From contig NZ_JAUFPN010000184.1 of the NCBI RefSeq assembly GCF_030409335.1, forward strand, positions 62,001 through 126,000: a DNA stretch of 64,000 nucleotides, written 5' to 3'. The translations under genes were made by a program, and so were the position numbers. The notes beneath the pieces were generated by a model. The model was not told where the DNA came from. It worked only from the letters and a program-made list of their open reading frames with translations, and ran no database searches. The stretch is from Paeniroseomonas aquatica (GTDB lineage: Bacteria > Pseudomonadota > Alphaproteobacteria > Acetobacterales > Acetobacteraceae). This document shows, in pieces, positions 9,419 through 17,303 of the stretch; position 1 is the stretch's first letter; every line of letters begins with the position of its first letter.

Positions 9419-9894
9419 GCGATGTCGCCCGTCGGGCCGCGCAGCGCCCGGTCCAGCGCAAACAGCGCGACCAGCGCGCCGCAGAGGGGCGCCAGCGCAT
9501 TCAGGATCTCGATCGGATAGCCGATGGCCGCCGAGGTGCTGCCGGAGGTCAGGTCGAGGAAGCGCCAGCCGGACCAGGCGAGGAAGACGCCGAGCGCCGC
9601 GGTGGTTAGCTCGGTCAGCCGCTCGGTCCAGGCGCGGAGCCTGGCCGGCAGCAGATCGGGCAGCAGGGTCAGCCGCACGTGCCAGCCCTCGTGCACGCCG
9701 AGCGCCAGCCCGCCTAGCACCGACCAGCTGAACAGCAGCACCGCCAGCTCCTCGGACCAGGAGGGCGTGTCGCCGAAGCCGTAGCGCAGGACGACCTGAT
9801 AGGTGATGGCGAGCAGCATCAGCACCGCCGCGAGGCCGATGCTGGCGCGGGTCGCCCAGGCAACCGCGCCGGTGAAGGCGCCGAATGCCCGCAC
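9415..9894 (-). CDS. dctQ: TRAP transporter small permease (DctQ)
   Basis: This 159-residue protein with four predicted membrane helices fits the DctQ family. The VVLRYGF and the SEELAVLLFSWSVLGG with GVHEGWHVRLTLL pattern are typical; the latter corresponds to the family's E-E-x-A and H-x-x-x signatures. It starts at GTG immediately after the DctP TAG, with no gap, and its stop overlaps DctM. It bridges the periplasmic receptor and the large permease. Confidence 0.9.
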   Translation of the reverse strand: MRAFGAFTGAVAWATRASIGLAAVLMLLAITYQVVLRYGFGDTPSWSEELAVLLFSWSVLGGLALGVHEGWHVRLTLLPDLLPARLRAWTERLTELTTAALGVFLAWSGWRFLDLTSGSTSAAIGYPIEILNALAPLCGALVALFALDRALRGPTGDIA

Positions 9895-10887
9895 CTACTG
9901 CACCGCCGCCAGGGCGTCCCGGATGATGTCGGTGCCGATCTGGCCGCGGAAGCTCTCGTACATCGGCAGCACGCCGCGGCGGAAGGCGGCCTTGTCCGGC
10001 ACCTCGTTCACCTGCATGCCGTGCTGCGCCAGGCTGCCGCGGAAGACCGCCTGGGCGGCGCCGTTGGCGGCGCGCTGCGCCTTCGTCGCCTCGGCCCCGG
10101 CCTCGATCACCGCGGCCTTGAGGTCGGCCGGCAGCTTGTCGAGGCTGCGCTTGGCGATGAGCAGGCCGATCATGGAGTAGATGTGGCCGGTCAGGGAGAG
10201 GTATTTGGTCACCTCGTAGAGCTTGTTCTGCTCGATGATGCCGAGCGGCACCTCGAGCCCGTCGATGGCCCCCTGCTGGACCGCGGTGAAGGTCTCGCCC
10301 CAGGCCATCGGCACCGCGTTGCCGCCGAGGCTGCGGTACATCTCGAGGTAGATCGGGCTCTGCAGCACGCGGAACTTGATGCCCTTGAGGTCGGCCGGCT
10401 GCACGACGGGGCGGACGTTGTTGATCATGTGGCGGAAGCCGCCTTCCATGTAGCCGAGCGGCACGATGCCCTTGGCCTCCAGCCGCTGGCGCAGCTGGGA
10501 GCCGACGGCGCCGTCCAGCACGCGGTGGCCCTGTTCCTCCGAGGAGAACAGGAAGGGCATGTCGTTGACCTGGAAGGCCGGCTCGACCTGGGCGATCACC
10601 GCATTGGTGATGACGCCCATGTCGACGGTGCCGAGCCGCATGCCATCCACCAGCGGCCGCTCGTCGCCGATGGCGCGATTGGGGTAGAGCTGCACGTCGA
10701 TCCGCTCGCCGATGCGGGCGGCCAGCGCCTTCTGGAATTCCCGGGCGCCGAGCGCATAGGGGTCCTGGGCGCCGTCGCCGCTGGTCCAGCCGATCCGCAG
10801 GATGCTCCGCGGCTGCGCCCGCGGCAGCGCGGGGGTGGCGAGCAGGGCCGCGGCGGCGGCGAGGCCACGCCTCGAGAGCTGGTTCAT
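9895..10887 (-). CDS. dctP: TRAP transporter periplasmic receptor (DctP)
   Basis: This 330-aa protein has a twin-arginine-like leader (SRRGLAAAAALL, then PALPRAQ) and the DctP fold. IDVQLYPNRAIGDERPLVDGM, FRVLQSPIYLEMYRSLGGN with the conserved Arg that binds the ligand carboxylate, and MAWGETFTAVQQGAIDGLE are clear family blocks. GGAGGAA precedes the ATG by 8 bases. It is the first gene of dctPQM and lies 60 bases after the maleate-isomerase-like gene. The ligand is likely a dicarboxylate, given the conserved Arg and downstream genes. Confidence 0.93.
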   Translation of the reverse strand: MNQLSRRGLAAAAALLATPALPRAQPRSILRIGWTSGDGAQDPYALGAREFQKALAARIGERIDVQLYPNRAIGDERPLVDGMRLGTVDMGVITNAVIAQVEPAFQVNDMPFLFSSEEQGHRVLDGAVGSQLRQRLEAKGIVPLGYMEGGFRHMINNVRPVVQPADLKGIKFRVLQSPIYLEMYRSLGGNAVPMAWGETFTAVQQGAIDGLEVPLGIIEQNKLYEVTKYLSLTGHIYSMIGLLIAKRSLDKLPADLKAAVIEAGAEATKAQRAANGAAQAVFRGSLAQHGMQVNEVPDKAAFRRGVLPMYESFRGQIGTDIIRDALAAVQ

Positions 10888-10947
10888 GGCTTGGTTTCCT
10901 CCGGGATTGCGGCGGATGATACGGGGCCGCCGCCCGGGGGCAAGCCG

Positions 10948-11679
10948 TTACAGGGCCATGAGCCGGCCGAATCCCGGAACGGTGTCCGCCAGGCCGAGGC
11001 GGCGGGTGGCGTGCCAGGCCATCGCCTGGTTGCTGGTCAGCACGGGCATGCCGAGTTCGGCCTCCAGCGGGGCGATCAGCCCGGCGGAGCGGATGGCGGT
11101 GCAGCTGATGAAGCAGGCCTCGGCGCCCAGGCTGCCGGCGGGGCTGGCGGCGGCGGCGGCCCGGACCCGGGCGGCGATGGCCGCGGGCGGGATGCCGGCC
11201 ATCTCGGCATTGCTGTCGACGCCCATGCGGTCGCCGCCGACGACCGCGATGCCGTGGCTGGCGAGGTAGCCGATCTCGCGCTCATGCACCGCATCGATGT
11301 AGGGGGTCACCAGCAGCAGCCGGCGGATTCCGAGCCGTGCCAGGGCGGCGAGGATGCCATCCGTGGTGGCGCAGGCGGGGATGCCGGCGGCGGCCTCGAT
11401 CCGGGCGCAGATGTCGGCGGCCATGGCCGGGGCGAAGGTCGAGACCGCGGTGCAGTGGAAGGCGATGAGCCCGGGTCCGGCATCGGCCAGCAGCCTCGCG
11501 GCCGGCTCCAGCGCGCCGATCATGTGCAGCAGCTCGGGCTCGGAGCTGCCGCGCAGCTCGAGCCGGGTGACCAGGGCGGTGACGCCGGGCGGCAGCATGG
11601 CCTGCAGCTCGGGCTCCGCCACGCGGTTGCCGGAGGGGACCAGCAGGCCGAGCCGGGCGCGGTCGCCGTAGTCGATCAT
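10948..11679 (-). CDS. Maleate cis-trans isomerase / Asp-Glu racemase family protein
   Basis: This 243-aa protein shows two symmetrically placed cysteines, Cys76 in FHCTAVS and Cys193 in ISCTAIRS. The spacing fits maleate isomerase and arylmalonate decarboxylase relatives, where one Cys is the nucleophile and the other the acid. LVPSGNRVAEPEL at the N-terminus matches maleate isomerase, including the Asn that binds a carboxylate. Next to a TRAP dicarboxylate transporter, maleate-to-fumarate isomerisation is a fair inference, but hydantoin or aspartate racemase activity is not excluded. It overlaps the upstream NMT1-type gene by four bases (ATGA). Confidence 0.8.
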   Translation of the reverse strand: MIDYGDRARLGLLVPSGNRVAEPELQAMLPPGVTALVTRLELRGSSEPELLHMIGALEPAARLLADAGPGLIAFHCTAVSTFAPAMAADICARIEAAAGIPACATTDGILAALARLGIRRLLLVTPYIDAVHEREIGYLASHGIAVVGGDRMGVDSNAEMAGIPPAAIAARVRAAAAASPAGSLGAEACFISCTAIRSAGLIAPLEAELGMPVLTSNQAMAWHATRRLGLADTVPGFGRLMAL

Positions 11680-12578
11680 CGCAGCGAGTCCCGGGCGGCG
11701 GCCAGCCAGCGGCGGTCGATGTAGTCGGCGGCGCGGCGGGGGCGGCTGGGCAGGTCGCGGATCAGCGCGCTGATGTCGATCAGCGCCTGCACCCCGGCCT
11801 CGCTGGCCTCGCCGTCGCGCGGGAAGATGGCCTCGCGGGTATAGTCGTCCCAGGCCGCCTCGGCGTAGCGCGGGGCGATGCCGGCTTCCTGTTCGGCCAG
11901 CCGCACGACCAGCGCCCGGTCGGCGTAGAAGCGCTCATGCGCGCGGAGGAAGCCGCGGCAGAAGCGCAGCATCGGGTCGCGGTGGGCCTCGGCCCAGCCG
12001 GCATCGACGTCGAGGCTGGTGAACTGGAAGTCGGGCACCAGCTCGCGCGGATTGCCCAGGCTGACGAAGCCCGCGTCGAGCGCGATGCGGTCGAGCGGCG
12101 CGCCCTGCAGCCCGGCATCGATTCCGCCCGAGCGCAGCAGCTCCCAGCGCGCCAGGATCGGGCCGCAGGGCACCAGCTCGTAGTCGCCGGGCCAGTGCAG
12201 CCCCTGCCCCGCCAGCAGCTTGATGATGAGCGAGGAGCTGCCCGCCCGCAGCGAGGAGACGCCGATCCGCTTGCCGCGCAGCCCGGCGTAATCCGCGATG
12301 CCTGCCCGGGCGATGAAGGAGAAGGGCAGCCGGTTGACGTTGCCGCCGATGATGCGCTGCCGGCCGCCGGCCTCGGCGTCGAGGATGACATGCTCGGTCA
12401 CGCCGTAGGCGAGCTGGGCGCGGCCGTCGCGCAGCCGGTCGTTCACCTCCTCGATGCCCTCGATGTGGTCGATGCGGAGGTCGAGGCCCTCCGCCGCGAA
12501 GAGTCCGGCATGCAGGCCGATCCACAGCGGCAGGTTGAAGTAGTTGCGCGAGACCACGGCGACCGTCAGCGGCTGCAT
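11676..12578 (-). CDS. NMT1/THI5-like substrate-binding protein without obvious signal peptide
   Basis: This 300-residue protein resembles SsuA/NMT1-type periplasmic binding proteins: NLPLWIGLHAGLFAAEGLDLRI, GKRIGVSSLRAGSSSLI and the GIDAGLQGAPLDRIALDAGF ligand pocket. It begins MQPLTVAVVSRNYF, straight into the first beta-strand with no leader, which is unusual for the family and suggests a cytoplasmic enzyme-like or sensing role. Upstream codons give no better start. It is the first gene of the minus-strand run and diverges from an NAD(P)-dependent dehydrogenase gene 57 bases away. Confidence 0.72.
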   Translation of the reverse strand: MQPLTVAVVSRNYFNLPLWIGLHAGLFAAEGLDLRIDHIEGIEEVNDRLRDGRAQLAYGVTEHVILDAEAGGRQRIIGGNVNRLPFSFIARAGIADYAGLRGKRIGVSSLRAGSSSLIIKLLAGQGLHWPGDYELVPCGPILARWELLRSGGIDAGLQGAPLDRIALDAGFVSLGNPRELVPDFQFTSLDVDAGWAEAHRDPMLRFCRGFLRAHERFYADRALVVRLAEQEAGIAPRYAEAAWDDYTREAIFPRDGEASEAGVQALIDISALIRDLPSRPRRAADYIDRRWLAAARDSLR

Positions 12579-12635
12579 GGCGGGTTGACCCCCAATCGTT
12601 CTAGGCTGCGTTTCCAGAGTCCAGGGAAGCACAGC
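12579..12635. promoter_or_regulatory. Divergent spacer between binding-protein and dehydrogenase genes
   Basis: This 57-base spacer must carry the start signals for the gene at 12578 on the minus strand and 12636 on the plus strand. A TTGACC hexamer at 12585-12590 is a possible -35, but no well-spaced -10 is visible, and AGGGAA precedes the plus-strand ATG. Only the position argues for promoters here. Confidence 0.3.
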
Positions 12636-13469
12636 ATGACGGTCGTCGCCATCGTCGCCCAGGGTGCCATGGGAGCCGGCATGGCCCGGCGGCTGACCGA
12701 TGGCGGCGCCCGGGTCCTGACCAGCCTCGCCGGCCGCAGCCCGGCCAGCCGGCGGCGGGCGGCCGCCGCCGGGATGGAGGACGCCGGGCCGGAGGCGCTG
12801 GCCGCCGCCGATATATTCCTCAGCGTGCTGCCGCCGGCGGAGGCGCTGGCCACCGCCCAGTGGCTGGCGCCGGCGCTGCGGGCGGCCGGGCGCCCCGCCG
12901 CCTATGCCGACTGCAACGCCATCAGCCCGGAGACGGCGCGGCAGGTGGCGGGCTGCATCGAAGCGGCGGGCGCCGCCTTCGTCGACGGCGGGATCATCGG
13001 CGGGCCGCCGCGGCCGGATGGCTATACCCCGGTGCTCTACGTCTCGGGGCCGGAGGCGGCGCGGGCCCTGGTGCTGCGCGACCACGGGCTGGAGGTGCAG
13101 GTGACGCCCGGGCCGGTCGGCGCCGCCTCGGCGCTCAAGATGTCCTATGCCGGGATCACCAAGGGGCTGGTCGCGCTGGGCGCGGCCATGATGCTGGCGG
13201 CCGGCCGCGGCGGCGCGGCCGAGGGGCTGCGGGCGGAGCTGGCGCGGAGCCAGCCGCAGCTGCTCGCCTGGTTCCAGCGGATGGTGCCGCCCATGCCGGA
13301 CAAGGCCTATCGCTGGGTCGGCGAGATGGAGGAGATCGCCGGCTTCACCGGGCCGGAGGCCGCCGGCATCTATCAGGCCATCGGGCAATTCTATGCCGGG
13401 GTGGCGGCGGACCAGGCCGGGCCGGGCGAGGCCGCGGCCAGCCTGGCGGCCTTCCTGAAGGGCGGCTGA
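12636..13469 (+). CDS. NAD(P)-dependent oxidoreductase, 6-phosphogluconate/3-hydroxyisobutyrate dehydrogenase-like
   Basis: This 277-aa protein has a Rossmann start (VVAIVAQGAMGAGMA, in place of the usual GLGxMG) and a C-terminal all-helical domain of the DUF1932 type. FVDGGIIGGPPRP is the substrate-loop equivalent of the DAPVSGG motif, and ALKMSYAGITKG carries the Lys expected at the catalytic position. Members oxidise beta-hydroxyacids. It is transcribed away from the binding-protein gene and converges on the kinase-like gene. The substrate is unknown. Confidence 0.85.
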   Translation: MTVVAIVAQGAMGAGMARRLTDGGARVLTSLAGRSPASRRRAAAAGMEDAGPEALAAADIFLSVLPPAEALATAQWLAPALRAAGRPAAYADCNAISPETARQVAGCIEAAGAAFVDGGIIGGPPRPDGYTPVLYVSGPEAARALVLRDHGLEVQVTPGPVGAASALKMSYAGITKGLVALGAAMMLAAGRGGAAEGLRAELARSQPQLLAWFQRMVPPMPDKAYRWVGEMEEIAGFTGPEAAGIYQAIGQFYAGVAADQAGPGEAAASLAAFLKGG

Positions 13470-13485
13470 GCGGCGCGGCTCAGCC
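13464..13485. terminator. Stem-loop spanning two convergent stop codons
   Basis: Perfect 8-bp arms GGCTGAGC (13464-13471) and GCTCAGCC (13478-13485) close a 6-base loop. The plus-strand TGA stop lies in the left arm and the minus-strand stop in the right arm, so each gene ends inside the same hairpin. No T-tract follows on either side, so termination is only suggested. Confidence 0.45.
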
Positions 13486-14214
13486 CAGCAGCCGGTCCCG
13501 CGGCAGGGTGAGCCAGGCCCGGGTGCCCACGCCGGCCAGCCCCTCCAGCCGCAGCGTCCCGCCATGGGCTTCCAGCAGGGACCGCGCCAGGGCCAGGCCC
13601 AGGCCGAGGCCCCGGGTGCCCGCGGGGGCAGCGTCGGCGAGATCCCCGGCCGGCAGGCCGGCGCCCTCATCCTCCACCACGATGGCCAGGCTGTCGGCGG
13701 TGAGCACCGGCCGCAGCTCGATCCATTCGCCGGGCCGGGTCATCCGGGCGGCGCGGCCGAGGACCTGCAGCAGCGCGCCCTGGAGGGCGCGGCGGTCGGC
13801 CTGCAGCGCCAGCGGGGCGAATTCGGGGGAGAGCCGCCAGCGCCGCTGGCCCGGTGCCAGCTGGGCGGCGACGGTGGCGACCGCATCCTCGAGCAGCGGG
13901 GCGAGCGGCACCCTGACCTGGGCCAGGTGCCGGGGGGCGGCCTCGGCGGCCAGGGCATCGCCGACGTGATCGGCCAGGGCCAGCAGCCGCTGTGCGGCGG
14001 CGGCGGCCGGGCCGGACAGCGCCAGCAGGGCGAAGCCGGAGGCCTGCAGCTCCTGCGCGACCAGGCCGAGGCAGCGGCTGCGGGACTCCGCCAGGCGCCG
14101 GGCCATGGCCGCGTCATCCCCGGCGGCCCGCAACCGGTGGGCGAGCACCAGGGTCATGGTCAGGGACGCCAGCCCCAGGACCGATCCGAGCAGGACATAA
14201 AAAAAGCCGGGCAT
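13480..14214 (-). CDS. Membrane-anchored GHKL-ATPase protein, degenerate histidine-kinase-like
   Basis: This 244-residue protein has one N-terminal membrane helix (about residues 4-27) and a C-terminal GHKL ATPase half with G1 EDEGAGLP and G2 GLGLGLALA boxes. The dimerisation helix reads LGLVAQELQASG, with Gln where a kinase has the phospho-accepting His. The N-box reads LLQVLGRAARMT, without the Mg-binding Asn. It may therefore be a pseudokinase or scaffold. The ATG sits in the loop of the rpmB terminator; the next Met (residue 20) would cut the helix, so the long form is preferred. No response regulator lies nearby. Confidence 0.7.
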   Translation of the reverse strand: MPGFFYVLLGSVLGLASLTMTLVLAHRLRAAGDDAAMARRLAESRSRCLGLVAQELQASGFALLALSGPAAAAAQRLLALADHVGDALAAEAAPRHLAQVRVPLAPLLEDAVATVAAQLAPGQRRWRLSPEFAPLALQADRRALQGALLQVLGRAARMTRPGEWIELRPVLTADSLAIVVEDEGAGLPAGDLADAAPAGTRGLGLGLALARSLLEAHGGTLRLEGLAGVGTRAWLTLPRDRLLG

Positions 14215-14227
14215 GGCCCGGCTTTTA
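14199..14227 (-). terminator. Intrinsic terminator of rpmB
   Basis: Arms GCCGGGC (14206-14212) and GCCCGGC (14216-14222) enclose a 3-base loop. They are flanked by seven A on one side and four T on the other, so on the minus strand the hairpin is followed by seven T. It lies 25 bases past the rpmB stop. The plus-strand copy has four T, so weak bidirectional action is possible. The loop holds the ATG of the kinase-like gene. Confidence 0.85.
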
Positions 14228-14251
14228 GCATCCAGTCGCTGAAGCGGCGGT

Positions 14252-14557
14252 TTACGCCGCGGCGCTGGCCGCCTTCTTGGCCTGGGCGCGGATGATCCGG
14301 CGCTTCAGGACCATGGCTTCCGCCGGCAGGTTCCGGTTCGGCGTGCCGAGCAGGAAGGCATCGAGGCCGCCGTTGTGCTCGATGGTGCGGATGCCGTTGG
14401 TGGTCAGCCGCAGCTGGATGCTCGAGGCCAGCACGTCCGAGAAGAACGAGGTATCCTGCAGGTTGGGCAGGAAGCGCCGGCGGGACTTGTTGTTGGCGTG
14501 GCTGACGTTGTTACCCGTCAACACGCCCTTGCCGGTGATGCCGCAGCGGCGGGCCAT
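14252..14557 (-). CDS. rpmB: 50S ribosomal protein L28
   Basis: This 101-aa basic protein is a clear L28: [20 protein letters not shown] at the start, then [13 protein letters not shown] and [24 protein letters not shown]. It binds 23S rRNA in the large subunit. The length fits alphaproteobacterial L28. In-frame Met codons upstream give a non-conserved extension and are rejected, as the family begins at MARRC. AGGA lies about 9 bases before the ATG. It is monocistronic, ends in a strong terminator and diverges from an SDR gene. Confidence 0.98.
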   Translation of the reverse strand: MARRCGITGKGVLTGNNVSHANNKSRRRFLPNLQDTSFFSDVLASSIQLRLTTNGIRTIEHNGGLDAFLLGTPNRNLPAEAMVLKRRIIRAQAKKAASAAA

Positions 14558-14705
14558 GGTGCAAATCCTGAAAGCGGGGCGCGCGGCCATAGCCACGCAC
14601 GGCGGGGGTAAGAAGGTGGGGTCCTATGCCGCGCGGCGGGGGTGGCGTCAAGGCCAGGCTTGCGCGAGGCTTCGTCACCCACACGAAAAAGGGACAGGGA
14701 ACGTC

Positions 14706-15458
14706 ATGCGCCTCGCCAACAAGACCGCGCTCGTCACCGGCGCCGCCTCCGGCATGGGGGCCGCGACGGCCCGGCTCTTCGCCCGCGAAGGGGCCAAGGT
14801 GGCGGTGGCCGACATGCTGGAGGAGGACGGCCGGGCGGTGGCCGCGGCCATCACCGCCGCTGGCGGCACCGCCCAATTCGTCAAGCTCGACGTGGCCGAG
14901 GAGGACCAGTGGGAGGCCGCCATCGCCGCCGTCACCGGCGCCTGGGGCGGGCTCGACGTGCTGGTGAACAATGCCGGCATCTCCGGCAGCGCCACCAACA
15001 ACCTCTATGACACCGCGCTCTGGGACCGGATCATGGCGGTGAACGCGCGCGGCGTCTTCCTCGGGGTGAAGCATGCCGTGGCCGCCATGCGGCTGCGCGG
15101 CGGCGGGTCGATCGTCAACCTCTCCTCCATTTCGGGCAACGTGGGGCAGGAGCGGATCCATTGCGCCTACAACGCCTCGAAGGCGGCGGTGCGGCTGCTG
15201 ACCAAGTCGGTCGCGGTGCAGGAAGGGCCGGCGAAGATCCGGCTGAATACCGTCCACCCCGGGTTGATGCCGCCGATGCGGACCTCGGGCGCGACGGCGG
15301 ACCCGGTGTTCCGGGCCAAGATGCTCGGCCATGTGCCGCTGGCCCGCTCGGGCGAGGTGGACGAGGTGGCCTATGCCATCCTGTTCCTGGCCTCGGACGA
15401 GAGCTCCTACATGACGGGGTCCGAGCTGCATGTGGATGGTGGCTACCTTGCGTCCTGA
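14706..15458 (+). CDS. Short-chain dehydrogenase/reductase (SDR)
   Basis: This 250-aa classical SDR has the cofactor motif TGAASGMG, NNAGIS, catalytic Ser in NLSSIS and the YxxxK pair Tyr155/Lys159 in AYNASK. An Asp after the second strand (VADMLEED) favours NAD(H) over NADP(H). The C-terminus ends MTGSELHVDGGY, as in cyclic-alcohol and 3-oxoacyl reductases. AGGGAA precedes the ATG. It leads a plus-strand group with an ABC importer and an amidohydrolase, so it may act on the same imported compound; the substrate is not readable. Confidence 0.92.
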   Translation: MRLANKTALVTGAASGMGAATARLFAREGAKVAVADMLEEDGRAVAAAITAAGGTAQFVKLDVAEEDQWEAAIAAVTGAWGGLDVLVNNAGISGSATNNLYDTALWDRIMAVNARGVFLGVKHAVAAMRLRGGGSIVNLSSISGNVGQERIHCAYNASKAAVRLLTKSVAVQEGPAKIRLNTVHPGLMPPMRTSGATADPVFRAKMLGHVPLARSGEVDEVAYAILFLASDESSYMTGSELHVDGGYLAS

Positions 15459-15543
15459 CGCCGGCTTGCCAGGGGGGTGGAAACACAGTCTCATCCCGCC
15501 CGGGACGGCTCGCCGCGCGGCACCACAACAAGGTTCGGAGACG

Positions 15544-16539
15544 ATGATGGTGCGCAAGACCATCGCGGCCGGCTTGTGCGCGCTCATGCTCGCCGCCGCC
15601 CCCGCGAGTGCCCAAGGCCCGGCGCCCGACCGGGCCCTGCTGCAGCTGGACTGGATCCCGACCGGCGAGCACGCCGCCTATTTCGCCGGCGTCGGCCGCG
15701 GCTTCTGGCGGGACCAGGGGATCGAGCTGGCGCTGGCGCGCGGCTATGGCTCGGGCGATACCGTCAACAAGCTGGCGGCCGGGGCGGCGCAGTTCGGCGT
15801 CGCCGACCTGGGCGCGGTGCTGGCGGCGCGGGCCCGGCAGGACGTGCCGGTGAAGTCCATCTCGGCGGTCTATACCCATTCGCCGCATTCGCTGTTCGTC
15901 CTGCGCAGCAGCGGGATCACCACCTTCCGCGGGCTGGAAGGCCGGCGGATCGCGGTCACCCCCGGCAACAGCCACCGGCTCTATTTCCCCGAGGTCGCCC
16001 GCCGCGCCGGCACCGACCCGGAGCGCATCACCTGGGTCAATACCGATGCCTCGGCCATGGCGGCGCTGCTGATCACGCGCCGGGTGGATGCGGCGCCCTT
16101 CTACTCGATCCACCACTACTACACGAACAAGGCGGCGCTCTCCGCGCGGGAGGAGATCGTGGTCCTGCCCTTCGTCGAGACCGGCTTCGCCATCTACGCC
16201 GCCTCCGTCGCCACCACCGACGACATGCTGGCGAAGAACCCGGAGCTGGTCCGGCGCTTCCTGCGCGGCTTGCAGAAAAGCTTCGAATGGGCGCGCGACA
16301 ACCAGGCGGAGGCCTGCAAGCTGCACGTCGCCCGCAACCCGGAAGTGGCCCAGGACGACTGCGAGGGCTCGCTGAAGGCGGTGATGGGCTTCGTCTTCAC
16401 CGACCATGCGCGGGAGACCGGCCTCGGCCGCTTCGGCGCCGAGCGCCTGGCCAATACCTGGCGCGTGGTGGCGGAAAGCCTGCAACTGCCCCCCGCCTGG
16501 GACCCGGCCCAGGCGGTGGATACAAGCCTGCTGCCGTGA
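15544..16539 (+). CDS. NMT1/SsuA-type ABC transporter substrate-binding protein
   Basis: This 331-residue protein has a typical signal peptide (TIAAGLCALMLAAAPASAQ) and the NMT1/THI5 fold: LLQLDWIPTGEHAAYFAGVGRGFWRDQGIEL, VNKLAAGAAQFGVADLG and RIAVTPGNSHRLYFPEV. Members bring nitrogenous heterocycles such as pyrimidines, or sulfonates and taurine, to an ABC importer. Either of two tandem ATGs could start it; GGAG lies upstream. Its stop overlaps the GTG of the ATPase gene, so binding protein, ATPase and permease form one operon. Confidence 0.92.
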   Translation: MMVRKTIAAGLCALMLAAAPASAQGPAPDRALLQLDWIPTGEHAAYFAGVGRGFWRDQGIELALARGYGSGDTVNKLAAGAAQFGVADLGAVLAARARQDVPVKSISAVYTHSPHSLFVLRSSGITTFRGLEGRRIAVTPGNSHRLYFPEVARRAGTDPERITWVNTDASAMAALLITRRVDAAPFYSIHHYYTNKAALSAREEIVVLPFVETGFAIYAASVATTDDMLAKNPELVRRFLRGLQKSFEWARDNQAEACKLHVARNPEVAQDDCEGSLKAVMGFVFTDHARETGLGRFGAERLANTWRVVAESLQLPPAWDPAQAVDTSLLP

Positions 16540-17303
16540 TCCGGCTCGATCGGGTGAGCAAGAGCTTCGGCAGCGTCGAGGCCTTGCAGGATGTGTCGCT
16601 GACGGTGGCAGCGGGGGAGTTCGTCGCCATCGTCGGCGCCTCCGGCTGCGGCAAGTCGACCCTGCTGCGGCTGGTGGCAGGTCTGGTGCCCACCACGGCC
16701 GGGCGTGTGGTGCTGGGCGGCACGGCGGTGACCGAGCCGCGCGCCGATACCGCCATGGTCTTCCAGGCGGCGACCCTGCTGCCCTGGGCCGACGTGCTGC
16801 GCAACGTGACCTTCCCGCTGCGGCTGATGCGGAAGGCCAAGGGGAAGATGCTCGGCGACACGGAAGCCAGGGCGCGGGCGCTGCTGGCGACCGCCGGGCT
16901 GGCCGGCTTCGAGCACCGGCTGCCGCGCGAGCTCTCGGGCGGCATGCAGCAGCGCGTCGCCATCTGCCGCGCCCTGCTGCAGGACCCCCGGGTGCTGCTG
17001 ATGGACGAGCCCTTCGGCGCGCTGGACGCGCTGACGCGGGAGGAGATGAGCCTCGAGCTTCTGCGGATCTGGCAGGGCCGGGAAATGGCGGTGGTCTTCG
17101 TCACCCATTCCATCCCCGAGGCCGTGCTGCTGGCCGACCGGGTGGTGGTGATGTCCCCCCGCCCCGGCCGCATCGCCGAGATCATCGAGGTCGGCCTGCC
17201 CCGCCCGCGCAGCTTCGAACAGGAGGGCAGCCCGGCGTTCCAGCGGGCGGCGCAGCGCATCCGGGCGCTGATCTACGGCGGGAGGGTGGCGCATGCGGCC
17301 TAG
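16536..17303 (+). CDS. ABC transporter ATP-binding protein (SsuB/TauB type)
   Basis: This 255-aa ATPase shows Walker A GASGCGKST (residues 34-42), Q-loop FQAATLLPW, signature LSGGMQQR, Walker B LLMDEPFGALD and the switch His in FVTHSIPEA. LPWADVLRNV is typical of the nitrate/sulfonate/taurine importer class. It starts at GTG, overlapping the binding-protein stop (GTGA), and its end overlaps the permease gene by 11 bases. Confidence 0.95.
   Translation: MIRLDRVSKSFGSVEALQDVSLTVAAGEFVAIVGASGCGKSTLLRLVAGLVPTTAGRVVLGGTAVTEPRADTAMVFQAATLLPWADVLRNVTFPLRLMRKAKGKMLGDTEARARALLATAGLAGFEHRLPRELSGGMQQRVAICRALLQDPRVLLMDEPFGALDALTREEMSLELLRIWQGREMAVVFVTHSIPEAVLLADRVVVMSPRPGRIAEIIEVGLPRPRSFEQEGSPAFQRAAQRIRALIYGGRVAHAA

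Noticed and set aside
14558-14596. Longer start for ribosomal protein L28
   Set aside because: The extra 13 residues are not part of L28, which begins MARRC, and the ATG at 14557 has a better-placed ribosome site.
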